From: Anaerolineae bacterium
GTDB lineage: Bacteria > Chloroflexota > Anaerolineae > JAADDB01
Direction of reading: 5' to 3'
Assembly (NCBI GenBank): GCA_015486895.1
Contig: WFQT01000449.1
Coordinates: forward strand, 1-7,996
Length of the DNA: 7,996 nt
Shown: piece by piece, positions 1-6,800 of the stretch
Layout of the letters: every line of letters begins with the position of its first letter
Numbering within the stretch: position 1 is the stretch's first letter
Position numbers and translations under genes: made by a program
The notes under the pieces: generated by a model
Databases searched by the model: none
What the model was told of the DNA's origin: nothing
What the model saw: only the letters and a program-made list of their open reading frames with translations

Positions 1-1375
1 GTTGCGGGTGCTTGCCCCTGCCGGAGAGGGAAGTTACGTTTTTGCCATCACCTTTTATGGATTCTTCGAAATACTGGTGCGCTTTGGCTTAGGAACATTG
101 CTGACCCGCGACGTAGCTCAGGACAAAGAGCGAGCCAACCGCTACCTGACCAATGTCATCGTCTTGCGGATTATCCTCTGGCTGGTGGCGCTACCGGTAA
201 TGGCAGCATTAGCGTGGGGTTTTCTCCGCTGGGGGGATATGACGCGAGCAGAAGCACAGGCTATCGCTTTGTTCGGCATTGCCCTTTTCTTCGCCAGCAT
301 TGCCGATGCCTTTAGTGCCGAGTTCAATGCTTTTGAGAAAATGGAGTATCCAGCCGGCATCGCCAGCGCCATCGTGGTGATGAAAGTCGCCATAGGGGCT
401 TTGGTGTTGCTGTTAGGTGGCGGTTTCGTGGGACTGGCTGCCGTTGCCCTGTTAATGAATATCATCCAAACGGCCTGGCTGTACCAGTTACTGCGACAAA
501 CGCTTTTCCAGCCCCATTTCGAGCTAAAATGGCCTTTACAGAAACAGATGCTGAACGTCTCGGCACCGTTGATGATCAACCATTTACTAGCAACGATTTT
601 CTTCCGTATCGATATCTGGATTTTGAAGCCGCTGGCCGGGGTAGTACAAGTGGGACTGTACAGCGCTGCTTATAAGTACTTAGATGGACTCAATGTCATC
701 CCGGCTTTTTTCACCTTAGCCATATTCCCACTCATGTCCCGCCACGCCCACGACCCCGCGGGAAACCTATCCCGCACTTACCATTTAGCGCTGCGCTTGC
801 TGATTGGGATAGCGTTTCCAATCGTGGTTTTTGTGCTCTTCGCTGCCGACCCGTTGATATCTATCTTAGGAGGCAGCCGCTATTTGCCCGGCTCGGCTAT
901 TGCTTTACGCCTGTTAATCCTTTCCATTTTAGTGGGCTTCGTCAATAGTGTAACCCAATACGTCCTCATTGCTATCGATCAACAGCGTTTCCTTACCAAA
1001 GCTTTCGTCATTGGCGTAACGGTGAATATCGCCTTGAACTTGCTATTCATTCCCAAGTATGGCTACTTAGCAGCCTCAGTGATTACTATTATCAGCGAAA
1101 TCGCCCTCTTCATTCCCTTCTACTATGCAGTGCGAAAGCACATCGCACCGGTACCATGGTGGCGCATCCTTTGGCGGCCATTAGTTGCCGCCCTGGCGAT
1201 GGCGGCAACTGTCGTTGTCATCAGGCCATTTTCTCTCATGTTGGCGCTTCTAACGAGCTTCGTCGTCTATCTCCTTACCCTCTGGCTATCGGGCCTGCAA
1301 AATGACCCAGACGTGCATTTTCTTCTCACAAATCTGGGATTACGCCGCCTCCTTTCCTATCCTCAGCAGAAATAG
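1..1375 (+). CDS. Polysaccharide/oligosaccharide flippase (Wzx-like, MOP superfamily), 5' truncated
   Basis: Integral membrane transporter expected to flip lipid-linked glycan units across the cytoplasmic membrane for polysaccharide, O-antigen-like or glycoprotein synthesis. The frame is open to the window edge (first full codon at 2-4), and the visible N-terminus (RVLAPAGEGSYVFAITFYG) matches the region after the first helix in this family, so roughly 30 residues probably lie outside. About 457 residues are visible, with hydrophobic segments throughout (for example around 52-73, 86-102, 120-160, 262-284, 300-325, 334-375 and 390-430). Family-typical stretches are VGLYSAAYKYLDGL (about 217-230) and NIALNLLFIPKYGYLAAS (about 342-359). 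The TAG stop is at 1373-1375. Substrate cannot be read from the sequence, and no glycosyltransferase neighbour is visible. A tandem repeat begins 14 bp after the stop, and no clear terminator is seen. Confidence 0.93.
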   Translation, partial: LRVLAPAGEGSYVFAITFYGFFEILVRFGLGTLLTRDVAQDKERANRYLTNVIVLRIILWLVALPVMAALAWGFLRWGDMTRAEAQAIALFGIALFFASIADAFSAEFNAFEKMEYPAGIASAIVVMKVAIGALVLLLGGGFVGLAAVALLMNIIQTAWLYQLLRQTLFQPHFELKWPLQKQMLNVSAPLMINHLLATIFFRIDIWILKPLAGVVQVGLYSAAYKYLDGLNVIPAFFTLAIFPLMSRHAHDPAGNLSRTYHLALRLLIGIAFPIVVFVLFAADPLISILGGSRYLPGSAIALRLLILSILVGFVNSVTQYVLIAIDQQRFLTKAFVIGVTVNIALNLLFIPKYGYLAASVITIISEIALFIPFYYAVRKHIAPVPWWRILWRPLVAALAMAATVVVIRPFSLMLALLTSFVVYLLTLWLSGLQNDPDVHFLLTNLGLRRLLSYPQQK

Positions 1376-1389
1376 CGTTGTTACTGTTC

Positions 1390-1528
1390 CGAGAATAGGA
1401 CGCTGATGACGCAGATGAACGCTGATTTCCGCAGATTCCTAAGAAATCATCTGCATCAATCTGTAAGAGCAGCGCAATTAGCGTTCTTATTTTCGTCGTT
1501 GTGTGGTGTGCAACCGCTCATGGCGAAT
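1390..1528. repeat. Dispersed-repeat unit, copy 1 of a tandem pair
   Basis: About 139 bp starting CGAGAATAGGACG and ending CAACCGCTCATGGCGAAT, repeated almost exactly at 1533-1672. It contains short degenerate sub-repeats (GACGCAGAT, AACGCTGAT, CGCAGATT). This resembles the 'CGCAGATGAACGCTGATT' class of intergenic repeats that I know to be scattered in many environmental bacterial genomes, including Chloroflexota. The left half is partly complementary to the right half, so the unit could fold. No coding potential is credible here. Confidence 0.85.
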
Positions 1529-1532
1529 ACCT

Positions 1533-1672
1533 CGAAAATAGGACGCAGATAACGCTGATGAACGCTGATTTCCGCAGATTCCTAATAAATCATCTGCACC
1601 AATCTGTAAGAGCAGCGCAATCTGCGTTCTTAATTTTCATCGTTATGCGGTGTGCAACCGCTCATGGCGAAT
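1533..1672. repeat. Dispersed-repeat unit, copy 2; contains the ogt stop codon
   Basis: About 140 bp, starting CGAAAATAGGACG and ending with the same CAACCGCTCATGGCGAAT as copy 1, offset by 143-144 bp and separated from it by 4 bp. The copies differ by scattered substitutions and small indels. The last 30 bp (1643-1672) encode the final residues and stop codon of the methyltransferase on the minus strand, so the repeat forms the 3' end of that gene. Confidence 0.85.
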
Positions 1673-2182
1673 GCTTTCCAATAACAGCATTCGCCTCTTC
1701 AATTCCACCCCACCGCGGAAGCCGCCTAAGCTGCCATCAGACCGCAACACCCGGTGACAAGGAACAAGCGGCGGCCAGCGGTTGAGCGCCAGAGCATTAC
1801 CCGCTGCCCTGCCCGCACCCGGATGACCGCTGCGCCGAGCCAATTCGCCATAACTCAGCCAGGCACCATAGGGGATTTGCCTTGCTGCTGACCACACATC
1901 TCGTTGAAAGGCTGTGCTCTGTCTCATATCTAAAGGGAGACTGGAAAACTCCACCATTTCGCCGGCATAGTAATCTTGGAGGAAATGCATGGCCTCCTCC
2001 ATGAAGGGGAGTTGGCCCGGCTTGACTTCTTTCCGACAACGTCCAACTGGTGACTCTGTCAATGCTCGATCTTGGAAAGTCTGAGGCAAAGTTACCTTCC
2101 AGATGCCTTGTTCTGAGGCTATGACTTCCACCCACCCAAAAGCTGTAAGGAAAGAAGTATGCAGCCAGCTATCTGATACCAT
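1643..2182 (-). CDS. ogt: Methylated-DNA--protein-cysteine S-methyltransferase (O6-alkylguanine-DNA alkyltransferase)
   Basis: Suicidal DNA-repair protein that moves the alkyl group from O6-methylguanine (or O4-methylthymine) to its own cysteine. The 179 residues fit the Ogt/MGMT family. The active-site motif PCHRV lies at 141-145 with Cys142 as acceptor. Before it comes the DNA-binding helix-turn-helix (YGELARRSGHPGAGRAAGNA, about 111-130) and the hinge Asn134; after it comes the GGFRGGVELKRRMLLLE segment (about 153-169). The ATG at 2182 is chosen because GGAGG (2189-2193) sits 6 nt before it. A longer GTG form from 2239 has no such site and would overlap a DnaA-box-like motif. The C-terminal residues IRHERLHTA come from the flanking dispersed repeat, after the family core has ended. 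It is transcribed away from the putative origin, alone as far as can be seen. The gene could equally be named ogt or adaB-type; there is no Ada regulatory domain. Confidence 0.95.
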   Translation of the reverse strand: MVSDSWLHTSFLTAFGWVEVIASEQGIWKVTLPQTFQDRALTESPVGRCRKEVKPGQLPFMEEAMHFLQDYYAGEMVEFSSLPLDMRQSTAFQRDVWSAARQIPYGAWLSYGELARRSGHPGAGRAAGNALALNRWPPLVPCHRVLRSDGSLGGFRGGVELKRRMLLLESIRHERLHTA

Positions 2183-2224
2183 TAATTTCCTCCGAAGGTC
2201 ATGATGTCTCAATGATGGCATTTC

Positions 2225-2240
2225 CTGTGCATTATACACA
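2225..2240 (-). promoter_or_regulatory. Possible -10 element of ogt overlapping a DnaA-box-like site
   Basis: On the minus strand TATAAT occupies 2236-2231, about 49 nt before the ogt start codon. No good -35 lies at the usual distance. The same bases on the plus strand read TTATACACA (2232-2240), which fits the TTATNCACA DnaA-box consensus. If both are used, DnaA binding would cover the ogt promoter. Confidence 0.35.
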
Positions 2241-2260
2241 AGGTATCCTTTCTAATGTAT

Positions 2261-2294
2261 ATAATATAGTAGTCTTTAGTAGGGGCGGTGTATA
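2261..2294 (-). other. DnaA-trio-like element with GC cluster (putative unwinding element)
   Basis: Read on the minus strand leftwards from the box at 2303-2295, there are 12 nt including the GC cluster ACCGCCCC, then CTACTA (2282-2277), AAGA, CTACTA (2272-2267) and TATTAT. This order (DnaA box, GC-rich cluster, CTA-type trinucleotides, AT-rich DNA) is the arrangement of the basal unwinding system described for Bacillus subtilis, where DnaA trios read 3'-GAT-5' on the bound strand. The AAGA spacer breaks the 3-nt phase, so the match is imperfect. Confidence 0.5.
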
Positions 2295-2396
2295 TGTGGA
2301 AAACGTGGTGCCCTTGCTTTTTTGTCTCTAAATATCATACTTTGGTGAGTAATAGCTCCTACATGTAGTGTTGGAAGGCATTTGCGATGATAGGGG

Positions 2397-2423
2397 ATTT
2401 ATCCACGGTGGTTGTGGATAAAT
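2397..2423. promoter_or_regulatory. Inverted pair of DnaA boxes (10-bp perfect arms)
   Basis: ATTTATCCAC (2397-2406) and its exact reverse complement (2414-2423) flank a 7-nt spacer. Each arm carries a DnaA box; the right-hand one is the only exact TTATCCACA in the window. A third box, also on the minus strand, follows at 2433-2441, which is 20 bp (about two helical turns) from the second. Confidence 0.65.
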
Positions 2424-2621
2424 GTGTATTCATGTGGACAACATTTCCCCGGTGAAGGGCTTTCTCTTTGGATTAGCCCAAATTGATCTTACGGATGGAG
2501 CCATAGGCATAGTATCCTTTAGCGCGGAGGGTACTATATCTGTTCCTTTGAGGCAACTTTATTAAGGTGTTCATTGTCCCAGGTTTTCCCTGGATATAAA
2601 ACTAAACTAACATCTTTTCCA

Positions 2622-2651
2622 CAGGGTTTTCCACATCTGTGGAAAACCCTG
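2622..2651. promoter_or_regulatory. 30-bp near-perfect palindrome made of two convergent DnaA boxes
   Basis: CAGGGTTTTCCACA (2622-2635) and its exact reverse complement (2638-2651) are separated only by TC. Each arm contains TTTTCCACA, and another TTTTCCACA directly precedes (2615-2623). It has hairpin potential but no T-tract and no upstream gene that would need a terminator, so a protein-binding role in the origin is the better reading. Confidence 0.65.
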
Positions 2652-2796
2652 GTGCCCTTTATTTCTCTCCAGGCCTGTGGCTACATCCAGAATGTCGCCG
2701 TGTGACTGGTTGACCCGGAGAATGCGCTCCTGCAGCCTGTCACCGAAAAGCACATAAAACCCAGTTGGTGCTATGATTCGACATTTCCTCCCTTGC
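2652..2796. other. Gene-free stretch between putative origin and toxin-antitoxin promoter
   Basis: No start codon with a ribosome-binding site and no recognisable gene. One weak DnaA-box-like 9-mer with two mismatches lies at 2676-2684. The minus strand has a short open frame across about 2640-2758 without a start or a convincing family match. Confidence 0.5.
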
Positions 2797-2825
2797 TTGA
2801 CGTATGTAAGGCGAACTGGTAAAAT
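2797..2825 (+). promoter_or_regulatory. Sigma-70-type promoter of the toxin-antitoxin operon
   Basis: TTGACG (2797-2802), an exactly 17-bp spacer, and TAAAAT (2820-2825), preceded by TGG (2817-2819) as an extended -10. Transcription would begin near 2832, about 30 nt before the antitoxin start codon. The leader contains TTTGTG twice (2835-2840 and 2854-2859, 19 bp apart), each preceded by a GTAGG, which might be an autoregulatory operator. The operator idea is inference. Confidence 0.65.
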
Positions 2826-2863
2826 GTAGGTAGATTTGTGAAATGGTAGGAGGTTTGTGCATA

Positions 2864-3103
2864 ATGAAAGTCATCACAGTGCGGTTGAGTAGCAAGTACC
2901 AGTTAGTCTTACCGAAAGATGTCCGTGCTGCCTTAGGTGTGCAGCCCCACGACCAGATACTCTTTCTTATCGACGGTGATCGAGTGTACATGCGCCCGCG
3001 GCCAGCCAATTTCAGCGCCCAATTGCGCGGGCTTCACGCTCACGTCTGGCAGCAGAAAGGGGAAGAATGGCTGCAGAAGGAGCGCACATCATGGGAGGAA
3101 TAG
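2864..3103 (+). CDS. AbrB/MazE-fold antitoxin of a VapBC-type pair
   Basis: Small DNA-binding antitoxin (79 residues) expected to neutralise the PIN ribonuclease encoded next and to repress their shared promoter. The N-terminal ~45 residues are a SpoVT-AbrB swapped-hairpin domain: VRLSSKYQLVLPKDVRAALG at about 5-24, then a DQILFLIDGDRVYMRPRP strand region. The C-terminal tail is rich in Trp, Gln, Lys and Glu (WQQKGEEWLQ), as expected for the part that wraps the toxin. ATG 2864 is preferred because AGGAGG (2848-2853) lies 10 nt before it; an in-frame ATG at 2843 would add seven residues but has no such site. The gene overlaps the toxin gene by 13 bp, which suggests translational coupling. The fold is clear; the exact subfamily is not. 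Confidence 0.88.
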   Translation: MKVITVRLSSKYQLVLPKDVRAALGVQPHDQILFLIDGDRVYMRPRPANFSAQLRGLHAHVWQQKGEEWLQKERTSWEE

Positions 3104-3555
3104 ATAAACTGTGGGTGGAGCTGCAGCGCCATTCGTTGGTGGCAGTAGATACCATGATCTTCATCTACCTGCTTGAGGAACATCCCCGTTATGCTGCGGT
3201 GGCAGTAGAGGTGATGACGGCCATTGAACAAGGCAAAGTAGAGGGGATAGTTAGCGCCATCACGGTCGCCGAACTGCTGACCGCACCGGCTCAGGCAAAT
3301 GACATGACCGCCATGCTGGACTACGAACTGTACCTCTCACACTTCCCTCACCTTACGGTTTTGTCCGTGGACATGGCCGTGGCGAGAGAGGCAGCCAGGG
3401 TACGGGCGAGCAGCGGACTGCCAATGCCGGACGCCATCGTGCTGGCTACGGCCCGGGTCGCTGGCGCTGACGCCGTGTTCACCAACGATAAACGGTGGCA
3501 AGGGAAGTGCCTCGACTTAGACGTGCTCTTGCTGTCGGACTATCTGGAAGGGTGA
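3091..3555 (+). CDS. vapC: PIN-domain ribonuclease toxin, VapC family
   Basis: Toxin expected to cleave RNA (tRNA or rRNA in known VapCs) when freed from its antitoxin. The 154 residues span a whole PIN domain. The four acidic residues that bind Mg2+/Mn2+ are visible: Asp20 in VAVDTMIFIYLLE, Glu61 in ITVAELL, Asp114 in LPMPDAIVLATA, and Asp133 in FTNDKRW. All are present, so it looks active. ATG 3091 is chosen because AAGGAG (3077-3082) precedes it by 8 nt inside the antitoxin gene. An upstream ATG at 3067 would add eight residues but is less well placed. The gene follows the AbrB-type antitoxin with a 13-bp overlap, the normal antitoxin-then-toxin order. The stop TGA is at 3553-3555, followed 49 bp later by a strong hairpin. 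Confidence 0.92.
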   Translation: MGGIDKLWVELQRHSLVAVDTMIFIYLLEEHPRYAAVAVEVMTAIEQGKVEGIVSAITVAELLTAPAQANDMTAMLDYELYLSHFPHLTVLSVDMAVAREAARVRASSGLPMPDAIVLATARVAGADAVFTNDKRWQGKCLDLDVLLLSDYLEG

Positions 3556-3604
3556 GACACACTCCTTTCCTGACATCTGCGAAACCTGCGTTGTTTGTTT
3601 TCCA

Positions 3605-3648
3605 ACCCCCTCTTCCCTCTCCTATAGTTGGGATAGGGAAGAGGGGGT
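3605..3648. repeat. C/G-rich inverted repeat (14-bp arms); possible terminator of the vapC operon
   Basis: ACCCCCTCTTCCCT (3605-3618) and its exact reverse complement (3635-3648) enclose a 16-nt loop. Neither strand has a T-tract after the stem, so classic intrinsic termination is unproven. It resembles the CCCTCTCC...GGAGAGGG hairpin repeats scattered between genes in Chloroflexota and cyanobacteria. Its position, between two convergent genes, suits a terminator. Confidence 0.65.
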
Positions 3649-3701
3649 AGCCGCTGTAGGCGGCTGGTGATGATAGGTGAGGGCGTATGGCAACCATTAC
3701 G

Positions 3702-3736
3702 AAACTTGCCTGCGCAGGTTGGAATCCAATCGCCAG
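3702..3736. repeat. Remnant of a dispersed 'GGATTCC...GCGCAGG' type intergenic repeat
   Basis: Contains the perfect 10-bp palindrome CCTGCGCAGG (3709-3718) followed by TTGGAATCCAAT. On the minus strand it reads as the spurious peptide WIPTCAG, close to the well-known repeat-derived peptide WIPAFAGM that appears as false ORFs in many genomes. Only one copy is visible, so membership is by resemblance. Confidence 0.4.
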
Positions 3737-3796
3737 CGTGGTTCAAAAAGGCCTTTTCACATCTTTACCAATCTTCTGAACTTCAGAGCGAGCCAG

Positions 3797-3864
3797 GCCA
3801 CAGAATAACACGGAATTTCACTGAATGTCCTCTGTATTCAGCCTTTTCTGTGTCTTTCCGTGGC
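3797..3864. repeat. Dispersed 'CACGGAA' inverted repeat overlapping the SpoIID-protein stop
   Basis: GCCACAGAATAACACGGAA (3797-3815) pairs with 3846-3864 at 15 of 19 positions. It matches the family of short repeats built on CCACGGAA, ACACAGAA and ACACGGAA steps that occur between genes in many environmental bacteria. The right arm lies inside the 3' end of the large minus-strand gene and supplies its last residues and stop. Confidence 0.6.
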
Positions 3865-6800
3865 TTTTTCTGCCCTATTTGTAAAGATCGATTCGCTTTG
3901 AAATGAACCATGCCCAATCGCCGAAACCTCATAGTAAGGCAAAAAATGGCTGCTTCCCCCTAAGTCTACTTCGTAGCTGCGCCAACGGCTCACCCAGCCG
4001 GAGGGAGCTTCCTGGCGTAGCCGGAAGCGATAGATATGACCCCGATAGCCTGTGACCGTTGTCGTTGTAACCGGGCTGGATGCTATCAGCGTTTGCCAGA
4101 GGGCATCGTCTTGACGTATCTTCAGCGAGTAGCGGGCTTCCGGCGCCGGGGAGACAGTGTGCCATTGCATTCTGATCTCACGCCCCGAGGCAACCGTTAC
4201 CGTCAGGACAGGCGTCGCCGGGGGGGACAGGTCTAGATCGAGAGAAATGTGATCCTCGCGGCTACGGTTTCCGGCAGTGTCCACGGCCTGGGCCGTCAAG
4301 AGATAATGACCATCTGCGGCTAAAGTAACGGGGCCGGTGTAAGCAGTAGGGGGCTGGCTGTCCTGATGGATGTAGATAGTATGAACGCCACTGGTGGCGT
4401 CTGTGGCTATGACGCCCACAGTGACCGGCGCTGTATACCAGCCGGCGGAGTTGGCCGGTGGCAATTGCCAGGTGAACGTCGGCGGGGTGCGATCTACCGG
4501 CAGCGGATAGACCGGGCTGTCGCCTCCATAGCCGGCACTATCCTGCCCTCGCCACTGCCAGGCGTTCTCCCCTTCCGGCAATTCCGGCAAAGTGATGTCC
4601 CAGTGATAGTTGCCTTGTTTTACTGAAGGAGGGGGCGGGGAAAGCCATTCGTGCCAGGTGTTTGCCGATCGGTAGCGATAGGAGAAGGTCTCCGGCGCCG
4701 GAGGATTCACCCTTCCCCGAGCCTGGAGGCTGGCGCTGATGGCCCCTGTCTGGCTGATCCAGCCGGTGGGCGCAATGGGCTTCCAGGCAATAGCTGCTTC
4801 TGGGGCAATTTTGCTTACCGTCAGCGGCGATGCTGCCCAACCTAAACCTCCCAGACCGTTGAAAAAAGGCGTGATAGTGTAGCGTCCCTGTGCCTGTGGC
4901 AACCGGTATCTCATCGTCGGGGCTGCCTCCTGGGGATAGCTGGCCACGCTGATACGGTCAACCCACAGGCTTCCCCAGCCGCTGAACTGGATCCGGAATT
5001 CCACGTCCTGGGCGGTGTCGGCAAAGAGGTGAAAGTCCACCGGGATTTCCTGGTAGTGCCCCGGCAGTAGATCGTAGCCGTGTAATCGTCTGATACCTAG
5101 TAAGTCCGTCCCCCCAGAAGCCACTACGTCTAAACGGGCGACGACACTTTCCATGGCGTTTGCTTTGGGCTCACCTCGCAGCCGGAACCAGGCCCGGTAT
5201 GTTGCCTGCCGGGGTAATTGGTCGGTGTAAGGGCCATAAAGCCAACCGGGAGTGTCTTTCTCTGCCAAGAAGCGCCAGGACTGGCCATCGCTGGCTCGCG
5301 TGTCGCTTATTACTTCACCTGTGCCCGGCTGGTGCAACAATGTTTCCGCCTGCCAGGCCCAGCGGCTGAAGCCTATTTGCGGCGCGGGCCGGTTTCCCGG
5401 CCAATGGAGCGTCAAGGTCAGCGTGGCACCAATACTCTCCGTCACTGTTTTCACCGACGCTGTGACGGGAACATGCTGCCAGGTGAGCAGGTAAGGCGTT
5501 ATGGTGCCGATATTTCCCTCCGTATCAACGGCTTGGCCGGCGATAGTAATTTGCTTGTTGGCCGTGATAGGGAAAGGTGGCGACCATAGGCGGCCCCAGC
5601 CGTCTTCCGATGCGGTGTCGCTGCAGATGAATGTGGGTGTGATCCCACTGGAGCTGCTGAATGTGAGGGTTACTGCCTGGACGGTGTGGCTGTCATCGTT
5701 GGCGGTCAGGTAAAGGGGTGTTGCCATGCCTATCAGGTACCCGTCCGCGTCGGGTATCTGCATAGAGGCTCGCGGCGGTGTGGTGTCGGGGCGTCCTGTC
5801 TCTTGCGGCGGCCGCCAGATGGTCACTCCGGTGTAATAATGGTGCAAAATCTGATAGGCGTCCCATTGATGACGATAAGCCCAGCGGGCGGCTCCAATTT
5901 GACTCATGCCGTGTCCGTGGCCATAGCGTATTTCTCCCATGTCCACAGGGTCGGGCACCGATTGGAGGTAAGGTATGTTGCCTAACGGCAGCGTGGGGTG
6001 CCCGTTCTGGGCGCTATATTGGGCCAGGATGGGCTGGTTGTTTCCGTAGGCCAAATACTCGCCCCAGGTATCTATGGCGGCATGGTTGGTGGGGGCGTAG
6101 TGGTTGTCGCAGAACATTTGGTAATCGACCCAGTCGGTGACATCCCAGTCGCGGCTCTGATTATGCAGGATGTGGTACCAGGCGAAGGTTCGGGCGGCAA
6201 TGGCTTGTGTTTGTAACGTCGCTGTGGGCCAACTGCTGTAAATCTCTGCCGGGAGGACGTGGGCGACGTAAGTTTCAAAGTCGATGAGGTCTACTTGCCA
6301 CGGCTGTGCGTAAGCCCGGCAATGGTTCTCTGGGCGATGCAGCACGCGGATGAACAGGGGTGGCGTCAACGGAGCAACACTATTGCTGCTGGTTGCGGAG
6401 AAACTGTTTTCGCTGGCGTTTCCTTTTCCTTGCCAGATGATCTTTGTCTCTCTCGTCGCCAGCCTGTAGATGCCGATTTGCTTCCCGGCAACGAAAGCAA
6501 TTGCCTGGCCGTCGGGGCGCCAGTATAAATCGTGGGCACCTGCCGGTAAAGGCAACCGGCGTGCAGCGGCTGGCGGTTTCACTAACCACGATTGTGCTTC
6601 CTGGAGGGTGTTGCAGCCAAACGGGATAGTGCTGAAAACCACTTCATTGCCGGTTGGTTGCCAGTGCGGCGTCGTGATCACGGTCAGTGCTGGGCCTCGC
6701 CAAATGAGGGCAGGCTTCCCTTTTCCTGGCCAGAAGAGCAGTTGGCTGTGGTGACCGTCCTGCAGCCAGAAGAGCCAATGGCCGTTAGGGCCGGGAAAAG

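Larger units (their letters stand above)
2232..2651. other. Candidate chromosomal replication origin (oriC): DnaA-box cluster
   Basis: Eight 9-mers match or nearly match the DnaA box TTATCCACA: 2232-2240 (+, TTATACACA), 2295-2303 (-, TTTTCCACA), 2399-2407 (+, TTATCCACG), 2413-2421 (-, exact TTATCCACA), 2433-2441 (-, TTGTCCACA), 2615-2623 (+, TTTTCCACA), 2627-2635 (+, TTTTCCACA), and 2638-2646 (-, TTTTCCACA). Apart from the one exact match, each differs from TTATCCACA at one base. I found no comparable cluster elsewhere in the window. An AT-rich segment (about 2241-2280) lies between the first two boxes and could be the unwinding element. DnaA is known to bind such arrays at bacterial origins. 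No dnaA, dnaN, rpmH or parAB gene is visible here, so a plasmid-type origin, a DnaA-titration site or a DnaA-controlled promoter remain alternatives. Confidence 0.68.

Noticed and set aside
1390..1672. CRISPR-like repetition
   Set aside because: Only two ~140-bp units with a 4-bp gap and no spacer pattern; a tandem duplication of a dispersed repeat explains it.
1501..1785. Plus-strand open frame of 94 codons
   Set aside because: Lies mostly in the tandem repeat and then antisense to the ogt active-site region; it has no family resemblance.
2579..2593. CCAGG/CCTGG small inverted repeat followed by TATAAA
   Set aside because: Arms of only 5 bp, no matching -35 at a normal distance and no gene directly downstream; too weak to call an operator or promoter.
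2640..2758. Minus-strand open stretch reading GDRLQERILRVNQ and GDILDVATGLE
   Set aside because: Faintly like a methyltransferase motif, but it has no start or Shine-Dalgarno site, is very short and runs into the DnaA-box palindrome; most likely chance or an unprovable relic.
2740..3009. Minus-strand open frame of 89 codons opposite the antitoxin
   Set aside because: Shadow of the AbrB-type gene, which has a ribosome-binding site, promoter and clear domain.
3667..3906. Plus-strand open frame of 79 codons between vapC and the SpoIID gene
   Set aside because: Built from two dispersed repeats and the antisense of the SpoIID 3' end; no domain.
5218..5589. Plus-strand open frames antisense to the SpoIID gene, the longest 123 codons
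   Set aside because: High-GC antisense shadows without ribosome-binding sites or domains, opposite a gene with continuous recognisable domains.
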